A DNA stretch of 64,000 nt from Arctopsyche grandis. Lineage: Eukaryota > Arthropoda > Insecta > Trichoptera > Hydropsychidae. This document shows positions 1 to 11,035 of this stretch, in pieces; the first letter of the stretch is position 1, and each line of letters begins with the position of its first letter. Under the pieces are notes generated by a model that saw only the letters and a list, made by a program, of their open reading frames with translations, searched no databases and was not told the origin of the DNA. Made by a program: the position numbers and the translations under genes. The stretch spans positions 6,374,001-6,438,000 of the forward strand of contig NC_135355.1 of assembly GCF_051622035.1 (NCBI RefSeq), written 5' to 3'.

Positions 1-107
1 ACCGGGAGTCATATATCCAAGGTCTGGCCAGCAGCAACCAGTGGGAATCGAACCCGTGATTAATATGTTCGGAAGCATTGTATGCTAACCACTATTTCAT
101 GCTGCTG
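1..107 (-). repeat. tRNA-derived SINE, truncated by window edge
   Basis: Read on the minus strand this carries an RNA polymerase III A-box-like TAGTGGTTAGC (about 85-95) and a B box GGTTCGATTCC (about 46-56), followed by the phrase CTGGTTGCTGCTGGCCAGAC, which recurs at 43350-43370. This is the tRNA head of a SINE transcribed leftwards; the rest lies outside the window. Confidence 0.65.
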
Positions 108-248
108 ATCATGCACTTGTCTTATGTCTAAGCATTTATTAACTTTTTGTCGTGCTACTGCAAATTTAATAATATGATAATTTACATTATCTGAAACATT
201 ATCGTTGCATCCAAGTTTATTTTTATAAATTATCTGTACTACATACAT

Positions 249-1343
249 TAGGGGTTCCAGAAAACCACCCGAAATAAAAAGCCGGTTTTCGGTTTTTTTA
301 CAAATAAAAAGCTGGTTGGCCGGCTTTCACCGGTTTTAGAAAAGTACAATTTTTTTTAAGTTTAAAATTTTTATATCGAAAAAAAAAATGTAAATATGAA
401 TATATTTGCATAATATATATATCTATATTTTGCAAAAAAGTAGTTTTTTATAAATTAAATTAAGTTGTAAACATTATGAACTTTCATAAGATTATTATTA
501 AAAATATTACAAATAATACAATTTGTATTATATGTACATATCACAGTCGTAAAATAGCAGATCCTAAATACGCACATATAATTAAATGATTTAAATAAGC
601 TACTATCTAGAATATATTATTTAAAAAATAATGTGTAACCTCGCAGAAAAAATATAATTGTGGAATCGTGAACTTAATATTAAGAACTGCTGAGATTCAA
701 AGATATATTATAGATAAATAGATTTCAAAGTTGTTTTTACGCATCTGTTTGCAAATTTCGGAAACAAATTCATTTGAAACGGCAAATTCATTTGATCACG
801 AACATTTTAAATGGATAATTAAAGTAAGTATTTGGCCTCAATATTTAAAGAGCAATTCCTTCGAAGAAAAATCAATTATATTTCGGAAATTCCTATGCAT
901 TTTGCCATAAATCATTTGACTACTTTTTTTGATGTTTTCAAGTACAAGGATTTGCGATAGTGTGGGATTTGCGATAGATAAGGATGCTTTCAATACCTGA
1001 AGTTGGGTAGATCATTGAAACTACATACTTTCAATAATATTTTATTGGTTAATGACCTGGTCCATTACGAAATCTCAAAGAAACCGCTCAAGAAAGAAAG
1101 TAATGTAGCTTTTTTTTTGTTCAAATAAATATACGCCTATTACCTAAGAGCGTTTATACACATTTATTTTGATCTTTCATAGAAATTTAAAATTCATAAT
1201 TGTTAATTTTGAAGAAAAAAACATTAATTGAAGAAAACCTTAAAAAGCCGGTTGATCGAGCCAAAAAGCCGGTTTTCGGTTTTTTGAAAAATGGTCAAAA
1301 AGCTGGCTTTTCGGTTTCAGTTTAAACCGGCTTCGAAGCCCTA
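249..1343. mobile_element. hAT-like non-autonomous element (tentative)
   Basis: The two ends are inverted: TAGGGGTTCCAGAAAACC at the left and the complement of TAGGGCTTCGAAGCCGG at the right, each followed by runs of AAAAAGCCGGTTTTCGG. The TAGGG terminus resembles hAT ends. A clean 8-bp target duplication could not be placed, although GTACTACAT occurs on both sides. The interior is AT-rich with no transposase frame. Confidence 0.45.
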
Positions 1344-1645
1344 GTACTACATAGTTAGAAAAAAAAATGAAGTAGATGAAGATAAGCAGACATTAAATAT
1401 TAATGGATACGACAATAGTGGTTAATCAATGGATTATGTATGGTGGTAACAAAAGTAAGGAAATTACTTTTTGGACTGCAACCCCTAATTGACTTGGAAC
1501 TATGCATTTGAAACAATTATTTTACAATTATATTGATATAATAGATAATACAATGAAATGTAATATTAATTTATTAATCATTATTATTTTTGGTTTTGAT
1601 TACAAACATCAATGGTCAGTTTGGAAAACATTACTACGCCAAATC

Positions 1646-4600
1646 ATGAAGAAGCTAAGCGTACATTTTGTTTGGTATTTGATAATTTTCGATACAATAT
1701 CGAAATTCCATTGCGATCTCAATGAAAAACTGTTAACCGAGGACATACCGATGCAGGGTTTTGTAAGAATTTTATATATACTTTTTTTCCAATACAAAAA
1801 CATTAAATTCTCGAATCGACAAACTTAACTTGATTTTGAATCAAGGGTAAATACGTGATAGCGGTGAAATATATTGGTGAATGCCCTCCAACAAAGGATC
1901 CGATCGACAATGACGCCTTCATAAAATTTGATCTCCGAACGGTGAAAATTAACGAATCTGATGAAGAAGTTTTTGGTGATATATACCTGCCCAAAGCTCT
2001 CAAATGCGTAAAGGTGAGCAAATTACATAACATCATCATCCAGCAGCGTTTCTCAACCTGGGTCCACATGGCCCTCTTGGGAAGCCCAGACCCTCTCAAG
2101 GGAGGCACAAACCAAAATTCTATTTTTGTGGAGGCATAACGAGCTCTAGGGGAGGCACTCGGAATAAAATTAGTCCGAATAAAATAGTCAGAATAAAATT
2201 TTAATACAGCTAGCTTAAAATAAAATGAAGTCTTGGATGATGAATTTAACGGGTCTACGTGACGAGCCAGAATGTTAAATTACAGAAAACACAAATATCG
2301 GAAGGCAAAGATCGAAAATCGAAAGATCTTAAGTCGAAAGATCAAAAAAAAGGTGCATGGTAAACGGTACATACTCACTTAATTTGCGCGAGCAGGGTAC
2401 AAAAGGAACAAGCTTTTCCTCCCGTATTCTGCGCGCGCACATTAATACGGCAGGAAAAGCCTGTTCCTCTTGTTCCCGTTGTATCCTGCTCGCGCAAATT
2501 AAGTGAGTATGTACGTGAGTATGTACCGTTTACCATGCACCCTTTTTTTTCGATCTTTCGACTTAAGATCTTTCAATTTTTGATCTTTGCCTCCGATATT
2601 TGTGTTTTCTGTAATTTAACTTTCTGGCTCGTCACGGAGATTGAATTTTGGAATAATTCTTGTCTAAGAAAATAAGGTTTTCACTGTCGCGTGAGTGATT
2701 TGTCTGTGAATGATTACTTGTGAGTATAATGTCCGTGAGCGATTTGTCACTTGAGTGAAATGGCGTGCACGTATTATCGTTGTATGTAAGGTCCGTGAGC
2801 GATTTGTCATGACACCGTTTATTTCCACAGCTTTGAAAGAAATGTCTGTGGACATTATCTGTGAGTTTTATGTCCGTGAGTGTTATTTCCGTGAGTGATT
2901 TGTCGCGTGAGTGAAATGTCGTGGAGTGTGAGGTCCGTAAGCGATTTGTCGTGACACAATATGTTTCCACGACTTTGAGAGAAGGTAATTTTATATTTCA
3001 CTGCATTTCCTTCATCTTATCTCGATGAATTTGAATTTATCAAGTCGAGTCATGCATCTCCTCTCAAAAGCTCGTAACCATCTTGGTGTTGTAAAAAGAG
3101 GCTATTTACGTATGGCACATATGAGCCAGATATAAATTAACTCGTTAGTTTACACTAGGCACAATATAATGGCGTGTTTTTAATTGATCAGTAATTTATA
3201 CAACTTTTGATCAACAAAAATAACTAAATTGTCAGTAAATATTTCGAAAATATTTTAGTAGTATTTTAAATGATCGGAACGCTGTGATAAGTTGTCATAT
3301 ACTCGGTTGTTATACTGAATGATCAGTTATTAAACTAAATAATCAGTTATTATATCAAAATGATCAGATAATAAAATGAAACGGTCGATGATTACATAGA
3401 GCAACAAAAAAAAAACTACCAGAGCGGAGACTAACCAATCTTTACTAAGTTTGACCCACTAAATTCAAATATGATAATGATTTTTGTTGGTCTGTAATAA
3501 TTTAAGAGATATGAGAGTTTAAAGAAATGCGCGATTTTTACATTTTTTTGGCTTTTGCGGTCTTTAACTCAAAATCGAGTATTGCTGTACTCAAAGTGAG
3601 TGTTGGAAATCAATAGTCGGATGTTTTTTCTATTGATTTGCGATTTTTATTGTTTTAAAACACTGATTATTAATTGTCTAGCGAATTTTTAAAATACAAA
3701 AGTATATATATTTTTTTTACTGATTTTTTCTCCGTGCTATTTTGCGTTTATTTGGCCAGTTATTTTATTTCACCACGTTTATAAGATTGGTTTTCTTTCT
3801 CAATATTTTTTTTTATCTAAACCTACTAACTCGTTTACTGACAGCTAGAAAATCGTAAGTGTTGCCATATCGCATTATGGCTCCTAGTATAAAAAATCCT
3901 GATAAATTTTGCCACTTAGCAACATTCTTTTAATAATCTCCCCTCTCTCCGTTTTCAACCCCCTCGGTCTTCGCCCCTCGCCCCAGGTTCAATTCAGTCT
4001 CACTGTCTCAGCTCTCGCGTATCTTCTTGACGTTTACGTTTATATCGTATTATTGACGTTCGAGTTGGCTGCCTCTGACGTTTTCACCCTAACAACCTAA
4101 TCTTAAATTAATAGGGCCAACCCCTTATATAACCTAACCTAACCTGACCCTTAAATAAATAAGTGTTGGCTGCTAAGATATGTATTTATAAATTATAATT
4201 TCACTGCTAGAAAATCCTTTTTGATCAGTAATTAAATAAAATACTGATCAAAAAGGATTTATTTACTTTAATCTTTCAACTTATTACTTATTTTCAATTT
4301 CTTGTATTTAAAATAATATTAAATTTGTACATATGTAGGTACATATTTAATCAATTTGTCAATTTGTAATTATAAAATAAAGTTTATACCTACATAAATA
4401 ATATTTTTAATAAGTACTGTTGCGTAGGGGTAGGTGGAGGATCCAAGTAAGCCAAAGTCGTGTCACAGCATTTATTAGTGATTAAGGAGATACACGCACT
4501 GGCAGTGCTCCGTCCAGAATGTCTTGATATCGCCTAAGTACCGCCTTATAAGGGTCAGGTCTCTCAGGACATATTCAACGTCTGATTTTTTTACCTATTG

Positions 4601-6197
4601 TTATGGTCACGTACTCGGATATGTATTCCCACGACATTCGGTCTCACGGTACCACGGTATCGGTCACTTCTGAGAAGGGACTAATAAAAGCCAACTCGGT
4701 GGCCATTGTTTAGCCTACATGCACTTAGTAATCCTTGAAACCAATTATAACGGTCGCACAGTGTCAGGGATGCGCCTCGGCTTAATCCGATTGCACTTAA
4801 CCGGCGGCTCTTTTTAGTATATGCCACAGTACTTTTTTTTACTAGAGCATATGGGGAGAAGCACAGAAAAATATTAATCGCAAACCCTTTTGCGATTTTT
4901 CTGTGCTTTTTGTGTTGCAAAAAAGGTTGAGAAACGCTGATTTACAGGATGTACATAGACCTGTCAAAACGCATTCAACATATTAGTATATTACATTGGC
5001 AAAAGTGGCCATCATTTTTTGTTTTCTAATATTGACAGTAATTCTGAATTACAGGCCAAACTATCACCATTCGTGGTAAAGCGTGACGGAACATTAAGCA
5101 AAACATTAAATAAGACAAGTTATGATCCGTGCAACGATTTAATATTATCTATGCCATTAAAACTGTTTTTCTCCCCAGATAAGAATTGCGGTTTCAAACA
5201 GGTAAATTTCAAGCAATTCAAATAAAATTCATCACTGGTCGCGACGCGGGCTATTTTTGGAGGTAATTCAATTTCCCAGTATTATGTATCCTATTGGAAC
5301 ATGATTTTCGATAGATGCAGTTTACATGGGTTTTCAATATAAAATATAATATGTATTTTAATAAAATAAATAATCAAGTTCTGTGCATTGTAATAAAATA
5401 AATCAATATCAATGTAAATATTTTAGATAATATCCGTCATTTACTTTACTTAGTTATTCTTAGTTTCACTTCTTCTCTTTGTTGGGGATGTTTATTTTAT
5501 ATCTATTTTTGTATTTAGTCCGTCCATAATAATCATTATTTCATGTTTTTCACTATTCTGCGACTGTGAGTGTTATTTTTAAATAAAATTAACATCCCTG
5601 CTGGCAGCTAAATAATGTCTTGCTTGGACAACATTAATTGACCAATTGCATATGAAAATAGTTTCAAAGAACGGACATAGCAGGAACTAATAAGTAGTCA
5701 CCGGAGCCTGAGGGGGCCGTGTATTGTTCAAAGGTTGTAAATGCATTGTTAAAGGTTTGCCGAACAATGGATAGCACTGTTACTGTCCTACCTCTACTAA
5801 TAAGTATTATAAGTATTCATTACAGCTATTTAAAGAGAACAATATCAGTTTCTAGATTGGTATTCGTCCTTTATTAGTCGGAAAAAATGTTCACAACCAA
5901 AATATAAACTACGCCTGAAAATAGCCCGCGTGGCAACCGCTGAAATATCTACATATGACATGAATAATATTACATGGTTTGGTATCTATTTTTTAGGGAA
6001 ATTATACGGTTGCTAAGTTCAACGTTAACAAATTTGCTCACACGATAGGAGGCGATAATTTTATATATGGAAGAATGCAACTGACAATTGAATATTTTTC
6101 AAAATTAGGATTGGCATTTTGTGTTTTTGTTATAGTTGATATTAAAAATATTCCAAAGATCAAAAAAAAGAGGAAAACCCACAAAAGAAGAAATTGA
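1646..6197 (+). CDS. Secreted ML/DUF1091-like protein, gene A (4 exons, 210 aa)
   Basis: Exons 1646-1762, 1846-2013, 5055-5201 and 5997-6197, joined at GT-AG introns that are all phase 0. Exon 1 encodes a signal peptide ([20 protein letters not shown], then FHC); the ATG was chosen because it starts the hydrophobic stretch and matches genes B and C. The mature protein has Cys 52, 93, 121, 140 and 186, the blocks [17 protein letters not shown] in exon 3 and [13 protein letters not shown] at the start of exon 4, candidate N-glycosylation sites (NKTS, GNYT), and a very basic tail ([17 protein letters not shown]). No frame damage is seen. The order of cysteines and the C-x-x-GNY block recall insect DUF1091/MD-2-related lipid-recognition proteins, which are extracellular; that family call is inference. 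Intron 2 is 3 kb because of transposon insertions. AATAAA at 6247 is a likely poly(A) signal. Confidence 0.8.
2258..2636. repeat. Foldback element with arms of about 180 bp
   Basis: The two halves are imperfect reverse complements, beginning CGTGACGAGCC and ending GGCTCGTCACG, with a short GC-rich centre (CTGCGCGCGCACATT near 2440). Pieces of the same family recur at 8335-8425, 33853-34013 and 48645-48760. Confidence 0.75.
2640..2975. repeat. Degenerate CCGTGAGTGATTTGTC repeats
   Basis: A 16-base phrase close to CCGTGAGCGATTTGTC appears at least five times (for example around 2734, 2791, 2890 and 2932), mixed with GTGAGTGAAATG variants. Open frames across it are a by-product of the repeat and not a gene. 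Confidence 0.6.
3395..3870. repeat. Dispersed repeat, copy 1
   Basis: Sequence from GAGCAACAAAAA and CAGAGCGGAGACTA through TTTTTGGCTTTTGCGGTC to a CCACGTTTATAAG block matches 32050-32450 over about 400 bp with scattered substitutions. No ends or coding frame were recognised. Upstream, 3290-3400 is rich in degenerate ATGATCAGTTATTA units. Confidence 0.65.
4212..4260. repeat. Perfect 19-bp hairpin
   Basis: AAATCCTTTTTGATCAGTA (4212-4230) and its exact complement (4242-4260) flank an 11-base AT loop. It lies inside the composite element of intron 2. Confidence 0.75.
4418..4828 (-). mobile_element. Solo LTR (family L), GTAC duplication
   Basis: Runs from TGTTGCGTAGGGG (complement of the LTR 3' end CCCCTACGCAACA) to ATGCCACA. 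It is flanked on both sides by GTAC (4414-4417 and 4829-4832), a 4-bp target duplication typical of Ty3/Gypsy integration. It matches the LTRs at 19088 and 21716 in the central GATCT/CCTGAGAG and CATCAATAAATGC regions. Confidence 0.8.
5690..5812. repeat. Small dispersed repeat R, copy 1
   Basis: Starts at TAGTCACCGGAGCC and ends TCCTACCTCTA, with internal TTGTAAATGCATTGTTAAAGG. Longer palindromic versions are at 6881-7078 and 25980-26272. It lies in intron 3 of gene A. Confidence 0.6.
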
Positions 6198-6247
6198 AAA
6201 CGGTTCTTAATGAAATCTTGCATTTTAAATTCAGATATTGTACCCAA

Positions 6248-6251
<4 letters not shown>

Positions 6252-6340
<89 letters not shown>
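6252..6340. repeat. (AT)n microsatellite
   Basis: About 89 bp of pure AT dinucleotide directly after the poly(A) signal region of gene A. Confidence 0.95.
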
Positions 6341-6341
<1 letters not shown>

Positions 6342-6596
6342 CGTTTAAATGTATCTACTATAATTAATAAACTATTTGTTCTTAGATAAGCGTTATTTTA
6401 CTTCTTCTATCCAATATCCTTACTTTGAATCCTATATTTTGGAGGCTCGTCGGGATTAAGTATTTAAGAGGAAGGAGCATAGGCGGATCGAGAAAGTGGT
6501 CAAGGAGGGGGCCATTTTGAAATTGAACATAAAAATAATTAAAACATATATGATTTTAGATTAACATTACGATGTAAATAATAGTAGATATAATAC

Positions 6597-6881
6597 TGTT
6601 ACGTATACTAAAAAGAGCCGCCGAGTAATTGCGATCGGATTAGGCCGGGTAGCGTCCTGGGAGACCGTGTGACCGGTATAAGTGGTTTCAAGGATTAGCG
6701 ACAGGCTAAGTGCAAGTAAGCTAAACAATGGCGACCGAATTGGCTGTTATTGGTCCTTTCTCAGAATTGACCTGTACCGTGAGACCAAATGTCGTGGGAA
6801 GACATATCCGTGCGTGACCATAACAATAGGTAAACAAATTAGACGTCGAAGATGTCCTGAGAGATCTATCCCTTATAAGTA
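6597..6881 (+). mobile_element. Broken family L LTR
   Basis: Begins TGTTACGTATACTAAAAAGA, the same start as the LTR at 4418-4828 read on its own strand. It stops at the GAGATCTATCCCTTATAAG region, where repeat R begins, so the 3' third of the LTR is missing. Confidence 0.7.
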
Positions 6882-7078
6882 GAGGTAGGATAGTCACAGT
6901 GCTATCCATTGTTCCATTGTTGTAAATCCTTTGTAAAAAAAGGTTCGGCAAACCTTTAACAATGCATTTACAACCTTGTAAATGTTGTAAATGCATTGTT
7001 AAAGGTTTGCCAAACCTTTTTTACAAAGCATTTACAACAATTGAACAATAAGCGGCACCTTGGCTATCCTACCTCTAC
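6881..7078. repeat. Small dispersed repeat R, copy 2
   Basis: Palindromic arrangement of GAGGTAGGATAGTCACAG, TTGTAAATCCTTTGTAAA and TTGTAAATGCATTGTTAAAG, closing with CTATCCTACCTCTA. Nearly the same unit is duplicated at 25980-26272. Confidence 0.65.
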
Positions 7079-7149
7079 TGATCACCAACAGAGCATCATT
7101 TTGTGGGTGTGTGTGTGTTAAGTTGATCGCGGCATTCAGTGTGTGCATA

Positions 7150-7556
7150 TTTTTTATTTTATTTTATTTTTATTGATACAAATCAATATACACTCGTCAT
7201 TACAGAAATCATAAATACATAAATAGTACTCAAACAATCAGAAATCAGAAATACAGTAATACATATACAATCAAAATATATAACATATAACAATTAATCA
7301 GAAATAATAATCATAGAGACATCTATGATTACTATATGTAGATTAGATTTTTGTGATAACAGGAATAGATCTAATACCAATTTTCAGGAACCGTTTCAGC
7401 AATGATCAGATAAAATTGGCAAACTCTGATAGAGAAACGATCGATTTGGAGTCACAAAACCCCCAAATGTAACCAGCAGATTTTGGCGAGGACACGAACC
7501 TTTGACCTCAGTGGTGCTAAATGTATACGCTACCATTAAGCCAAACTGCTGGCTAT
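7150..7556 (-). repeat. tRNA-derived SINE
   Basis: On the minus strand the head starts GCCAGCAGTTTGGCTTAATG (A box) with B box GGTTCGTGTCC near 7490, and the 3' end reaches CTGTAATGACGAGTGTATAT and an A/T-rich tail near 7150-7190. It is almost identical to 47612-48058. The right arm of the terminal stem-loop seen in sister copies has been lost. Confidence 0.75.
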
Positions 7557-7645
7557 ATGTGTATATGCCCCGCCGTATGTGTTAGTGCAACTGTTTATTG
7601 TATATATAACTAGTGCATTGTTTGATTTGATTGATATTGTGTAAA

Positions 7646-8330
7646 ATGGCAACGTTAGAGTCATTTGAAACTGTTGAGCTTTGTATATCTGAGGCTGAAC
7701 TGAGTGAGATAAAAGCATTATATTTGATTGTGTTTGGGGAAGAAGGGAAGCCGAGACAATTAAGGAAAAATTTAAGGGCATATCCTGGATACTTATTCGG
7801 AAGAGTATACGAACATAATAGACAATATAAAAAATATGCCGGTAAATAATCTCGTAGCGACATGTGGAATTTTAGATATGAAAACAATCGGAACAGTAAA
7901 TGATATTGCCGATCGCATTGGGTCATTTTTAAATAATTTAGTTAAAGACAAAGACAATGACATAAGAAGAGGAAGACAACCAGGAAGACAACGAAGAAGA
8001 CGAAAATAGTTTAGAAAATTTCAAGCAGGTCTTGGTATCAAGACGAGAGACGCCATCACTGTCATTCCGAGACGTAGAAGACGCCATAACGCCATTTAAT
8101 GAAAACGATGACTGTGCTGTAGAGAGATGGATAGAAAAATTTGAAGAGCTAGCTCAAATGACAAATTGGGACGATTGGAGGAAGCTTATGTTTGCGAAGA
8201 AATCGTTGACGGGAGTTCATTTTGTTCAAATTGTTCATTCACTCTCAACAAGGAATAACAACGTGGGCAAAACTAAAAAATAATTTGATGGAAGAATTCA
8301 AAACGGTAACAAACACTGCACAGATACATA
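7646..8330 (+). pseudogene. Decayed Ty3/Gypsy-type gag with SAP-like region
   Basis: An ATG at 7646 opens MATLESFETVELCISEAEL and runs to a stop at 7847-7849. A shifted frame continues with VATCGILDMKTIGTVNDIAD, resembling the SAP-type DNA-binding motif found in some insect gag proteins. A third frame from about 8032 reads RDVEDAITPF, AVERWIEKFEELAQMTNWDD and WRKLMFAKKSLTG, then a shift to QQGITTWAKLKNNLMEEFKT. That order is the typical retrotransposon gag core. At least two frameshifts and the absence of protease or reverse transcriptase show it is dead. No family L LTR directly bounds it, so its parent element is unknown. Confidence 0.7.
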
Positions 8331-8334
8331 TCTT

Positions 8335-8425
8335 TCGACTTAAGATTTTTCGACTTTCGATCTTTGCCTTCCGATATTTGCGTTTTCTGTCGTTTAACAT
8401 TCTGTCTCGTCACGGAGACCGGTAC
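8335..8425. repeat. Foldback-family arm fragment
   Basis: Matches 2540-2640 closely (CTTTCGACTTAAGAT, CTTTGCCTTCCGATATTTG, CTCGTCACGGAGA). Only one arm is present. Confidence 0.65.
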
Positions 8426-8447
8426 ATATTATATTGGCAATAATGCA

Positions 8448-8557
8448 GGTTTGTGGAGTCGGAGTCGGATTCGTTGAGTCAGAGCATTTCAAGGAGAGTA
8501 GGAGTCGTAATAAAAAATCAACCGACTTCGACTCCTTTCTATTATTTTCTTTATTGG
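8448..8557. mobile_element. hAT left end fragment
   Basis: TGTGGAGTCGGAGTCGG, GAGCATTTCAA and the following TTATTATTTTCTTTATT match the left end of the complete hAT element at 38846-39985. The similarity stops where the gene A exon fragment begins, and no matching right end was found downstream. Confidence 0.65.
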
Positions 8558-8707
8558 TATTTTGTGTTCATGTAATATTTGATATTAAAAATATTCCCAA
8601 GGTCAATAAAAGAAGGAAAACGCACGAAAAAAGAAATTGAAACCGGGTCTTAATGAAATGTTGCATTTTCAATTTAGATATTGTACCCAAATACATATAT
8701 ATACACA
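8557..8707 (+). pseudogene. Gene A exon 4 fragment with 3'UTR
   Basis: The frame reads LVFCVHVIFDIKNIPKVNKR then RKTHEKRN and a TGA at 8638-8640, matching the last 28 codons of gene A exon 4 with a few substitutions. The match continues through the stop into TTAATGAAAT, TTGCATTTT and GATATTGTACCCAAATA to the start of an AT tract, as in 6197-6260. It lacks exons 1-3 and most of exon 4, and begins at the hAT fragment boundary, so it is a duplicated gene end and not a functional gene. Confidence 0.75.
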
Positions 8708-10230
8708 GGGCTTTTTTTAAAAAAAAAGCTGCCGGAACTTCCTTCTTGTCAAGTTTTTTTATTGGAAATGATTATATTCAAATCATATTATAGAGAATAT
8801 TCGTTTGAAACATAAAAATGCTGAGAAAAAAGGTACCGAAACGCCATTCTACCGCGTTACATATATGCATATAGATATGTAACATAATTAAGGGACGGTG
8901 GTCATGTTTCTCGACGGCTAACAAAAATGGTTCACTGTTGTCAATTTCTATTGCCAAACATTTTATTTATTCTCCTGCTTTCTAGGACAATGGAGAGTGC
9001 TATTGTTATTTTATGGTGGAAACCTGACCGCCGGTCTTTAATAATAATAATCTAATTTCAAAATAAAATATTAATGTATGCACCGCTGATAAATTGATTT
9101 TTTTTATTTGTTATTTGCTTTTCGAATAATTTTATGCTACCGGATGAATGTTAGAAAATAAATTTCCTTTTTAAAGGACAGAAGCATTACAAAGTATAAT
9201 GGTTCTGTACTTAAAAAAGGTATAATTTAGTTTATTATTTTAGTGGTATAATTTATAACTTAGATTTATAATTTGTAATTTATAAGAAAAACCATTTTGG
9301 CGAAAAAATGTTTTCCGGTTTTTATATCATTATAAATACATATGTATGTAATATGTGTATATTCTGAATGGTAATTTTACTTATATGTTATATGTACATG
9401 TCTGATTTTTATCAAAATAAATCACTTTTCATTATTATTTAATTTTTTAATGGTCATTGTATTCGAGGTTTATTGTATCCACACTAATTTTGAAAATAAA
9501 ACGTGTACACATACGATTCACCTACAATCAATGAATTGAATTTCAAAAACCATTCATTTTCATTGAGCCTTACCTCGTTTAGTGCCACGCCACCCTCCCC
9601 ACCCCCCCTGGATGAATTATAATTTGACATATATATATATTTATCACACAGCCTTACTTATTATACATACATATGTACCTGTGCGACAAAAATAGGGAAA
9701 TTTCCATGGCACGCCTCTGAATTACATACATTTCTTTTAGTTTTCCCAAATCATACAAGAAATAAGTCCTTACTTTTTATGGCCTAGTGCTTTCAACAAG
9801 AAATGAATACATAATACTTCAAATTGAATACATAATACTTTTGTATGTATTATGTATTCAATTTGAATCCCCCCATCTTGACCATTTTCTAGATCCACTG
9901 GTGCCGAGAGAAACACTTTGGACCATGACAGGTGGACTAAACAATAATACCGTCGGAAATTGGATTTTTTGAATTTAGTCACAAAATAGAGAGCTTCAAA
10001 CTTTTTGATTATCGAATTATTCGACCTTCTTAAAACAAGGATTTATGACTTAAAGTCTTCTGCTAGTATATTGACAATATATATGTATATGTACATATAT
10101 AAAAAGGAAGTATGTAAAAATGGAATGAATCTGTATGTGTGGGTGTGTGGTGAGTGCATCGACAAGAATGAGGATTTCAAAAAGACAAATTTTAAAATTA
10201 TCAAGAGTTTTAATTGTAATTTAGATTGCG
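8708..10230. other. AT-rich intergenic stretch
   Basis: No coding region was recognised. 8890-8960 (TGGTTCACTGTTGTCAA) resembles the arms of the MITE at 14098-14631. 9820-9865 holds a hairpin. Short frames in this stretch show no domain and no codon bias. Confidence 0.6.
9820..9865. repeat. Perfect 19-bp hairpin
   Basis: CAAATTGAATACATAATAC (9820-9838) and its exact complement (9847-9865) flank an 8-base loop. Confidence 0.8.
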
Positions 10231-10500
10231 ATTTCGATGTCGATTTCGATTTCAATTCCGATACCGATTCCGATTCCGATTCTTATCTCTATTCTGATTC
10301 CGATTCTGATCCCAGTTCCGGTTCTTATTCTGATTCCAATCCCGATACCAGTTCCGGTTCCAGTCCCGGACCCGGTTCCAGTTTCGGTTCCGATTCTGAT
10401 TGATATACCGATATTCCGATGCAACTTCCCAATTCTAATCCCAATTCTGATTCCGGCTCTGGTTCCAGTCCGGTTCTATCAATATTCCGGTACTGGTTAC
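10222..10500. repeat. Degenerate (GATTCC)n minisatellite
   Basis: About 280 bp of hexamers near GATTCC, GATACC, GTTCCG and CTATTC. Long frames on both strands (Asp-Ser-rich forward, Ile-Pro or Gly-Thr-rich otherwise) are artefacts of the period of six. Confidence 0.85.
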
Positions 10501-10687
10501 GGTTGAAGCAAAACTTTTAAATCAAAATTTAATTTTTCAAAAATAAAAATATTATATGGATGAATTACATTTTTTAGATATTTACAAGTACATTGTTTCC
10601 TATAAAACTTTTGTGCAAGTTCGCGGAACGCATATTTAAAACCACTGATATAGTGTCGTTTTTTTATTACTTTAAACTTGTGTTAAG

Positions 10688-11035
10688 TGTTGCGTAGGGG
10701 TGGGTGCAGGATCCAAATAAAAGGCCAAAGTCGCTTCACAGCATTTATTTGGGTGATTAAGGAGATCCACGCACTGCCCGTGCTCCGTCCAGAACGCCTT
10801 CATATGGCCTAAGTACCTGCTTGTAAAGGGCAGGTCGCTCACTGCATCTTCCTCGACGCGTTTGTTTACCTATTCTCGCGCTGTTAGTTCTGAGAATTCT
10901 AGCGGGAAGTGGCTGGGTGCCGTTACCGCCGCTAAGTGCATTCACGGGTCTCCATTGTTAGCCGACTTGCCCTTATGCCTGGAGATAATCCTCAAAACCA
11001 ATTAAGACGGCGGCTTTATTTTCGCATACGTTACA
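10688..11035 (-). mobile_element. Solo family L LTR, diverged
   Basis: Starts TGTTGCGTAGGGGTGGGTG and ends CGCATACGTTACA, the complement of TGTAACGTATGCG. The CAGCATTTATT, CGTCCAGAA and CGGCGGCT landmarks match the copy at 4418. Flanking bases do not show a clear duplication. A short unrecognised frame follows at about 11036-11157. Confidence 0.7.

Larger units (their letters stand above)
2044..4939. mobile_element. Large hAT-like composite in intron 2 of gene A
   Basis: CAGCGTTTCTCAACCT starts at 2044 and its complement AGGTTGAGAAACGCTG ends at 4939, giving hAT-type inverted ends 2.9 kb apart. The interior holds a foldback (2258-2636), degenerate repeats (2640-2970), a dispersed repeat (3395-3870), a hairpin (4212-4260) and a solo LTR (4418-4828). 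The target duplication is not obvious and no transposase is readable, so the outer element is a non-autonomous or eroded carrier. Confidence 0.5.

Noticed and set aside
1..57. A tRNA gene at the left edge
   Set aside because: A and B boxes are present but the sequence does not fold as a full tRNA and the same phrase recurs in SINEs.
4127..4146. ACCTAACCTAACCTGACCC as an interstitial telomere repeat (TTAGG)
   Set aside because: Only two and a half units; too short to call.
10005..10506. Long frames on both strands rich in Asp-Ser, Ile-Pro or Gly-Thr
   Set aside because: They are produced by the hexamer repeat; no other coding sign.
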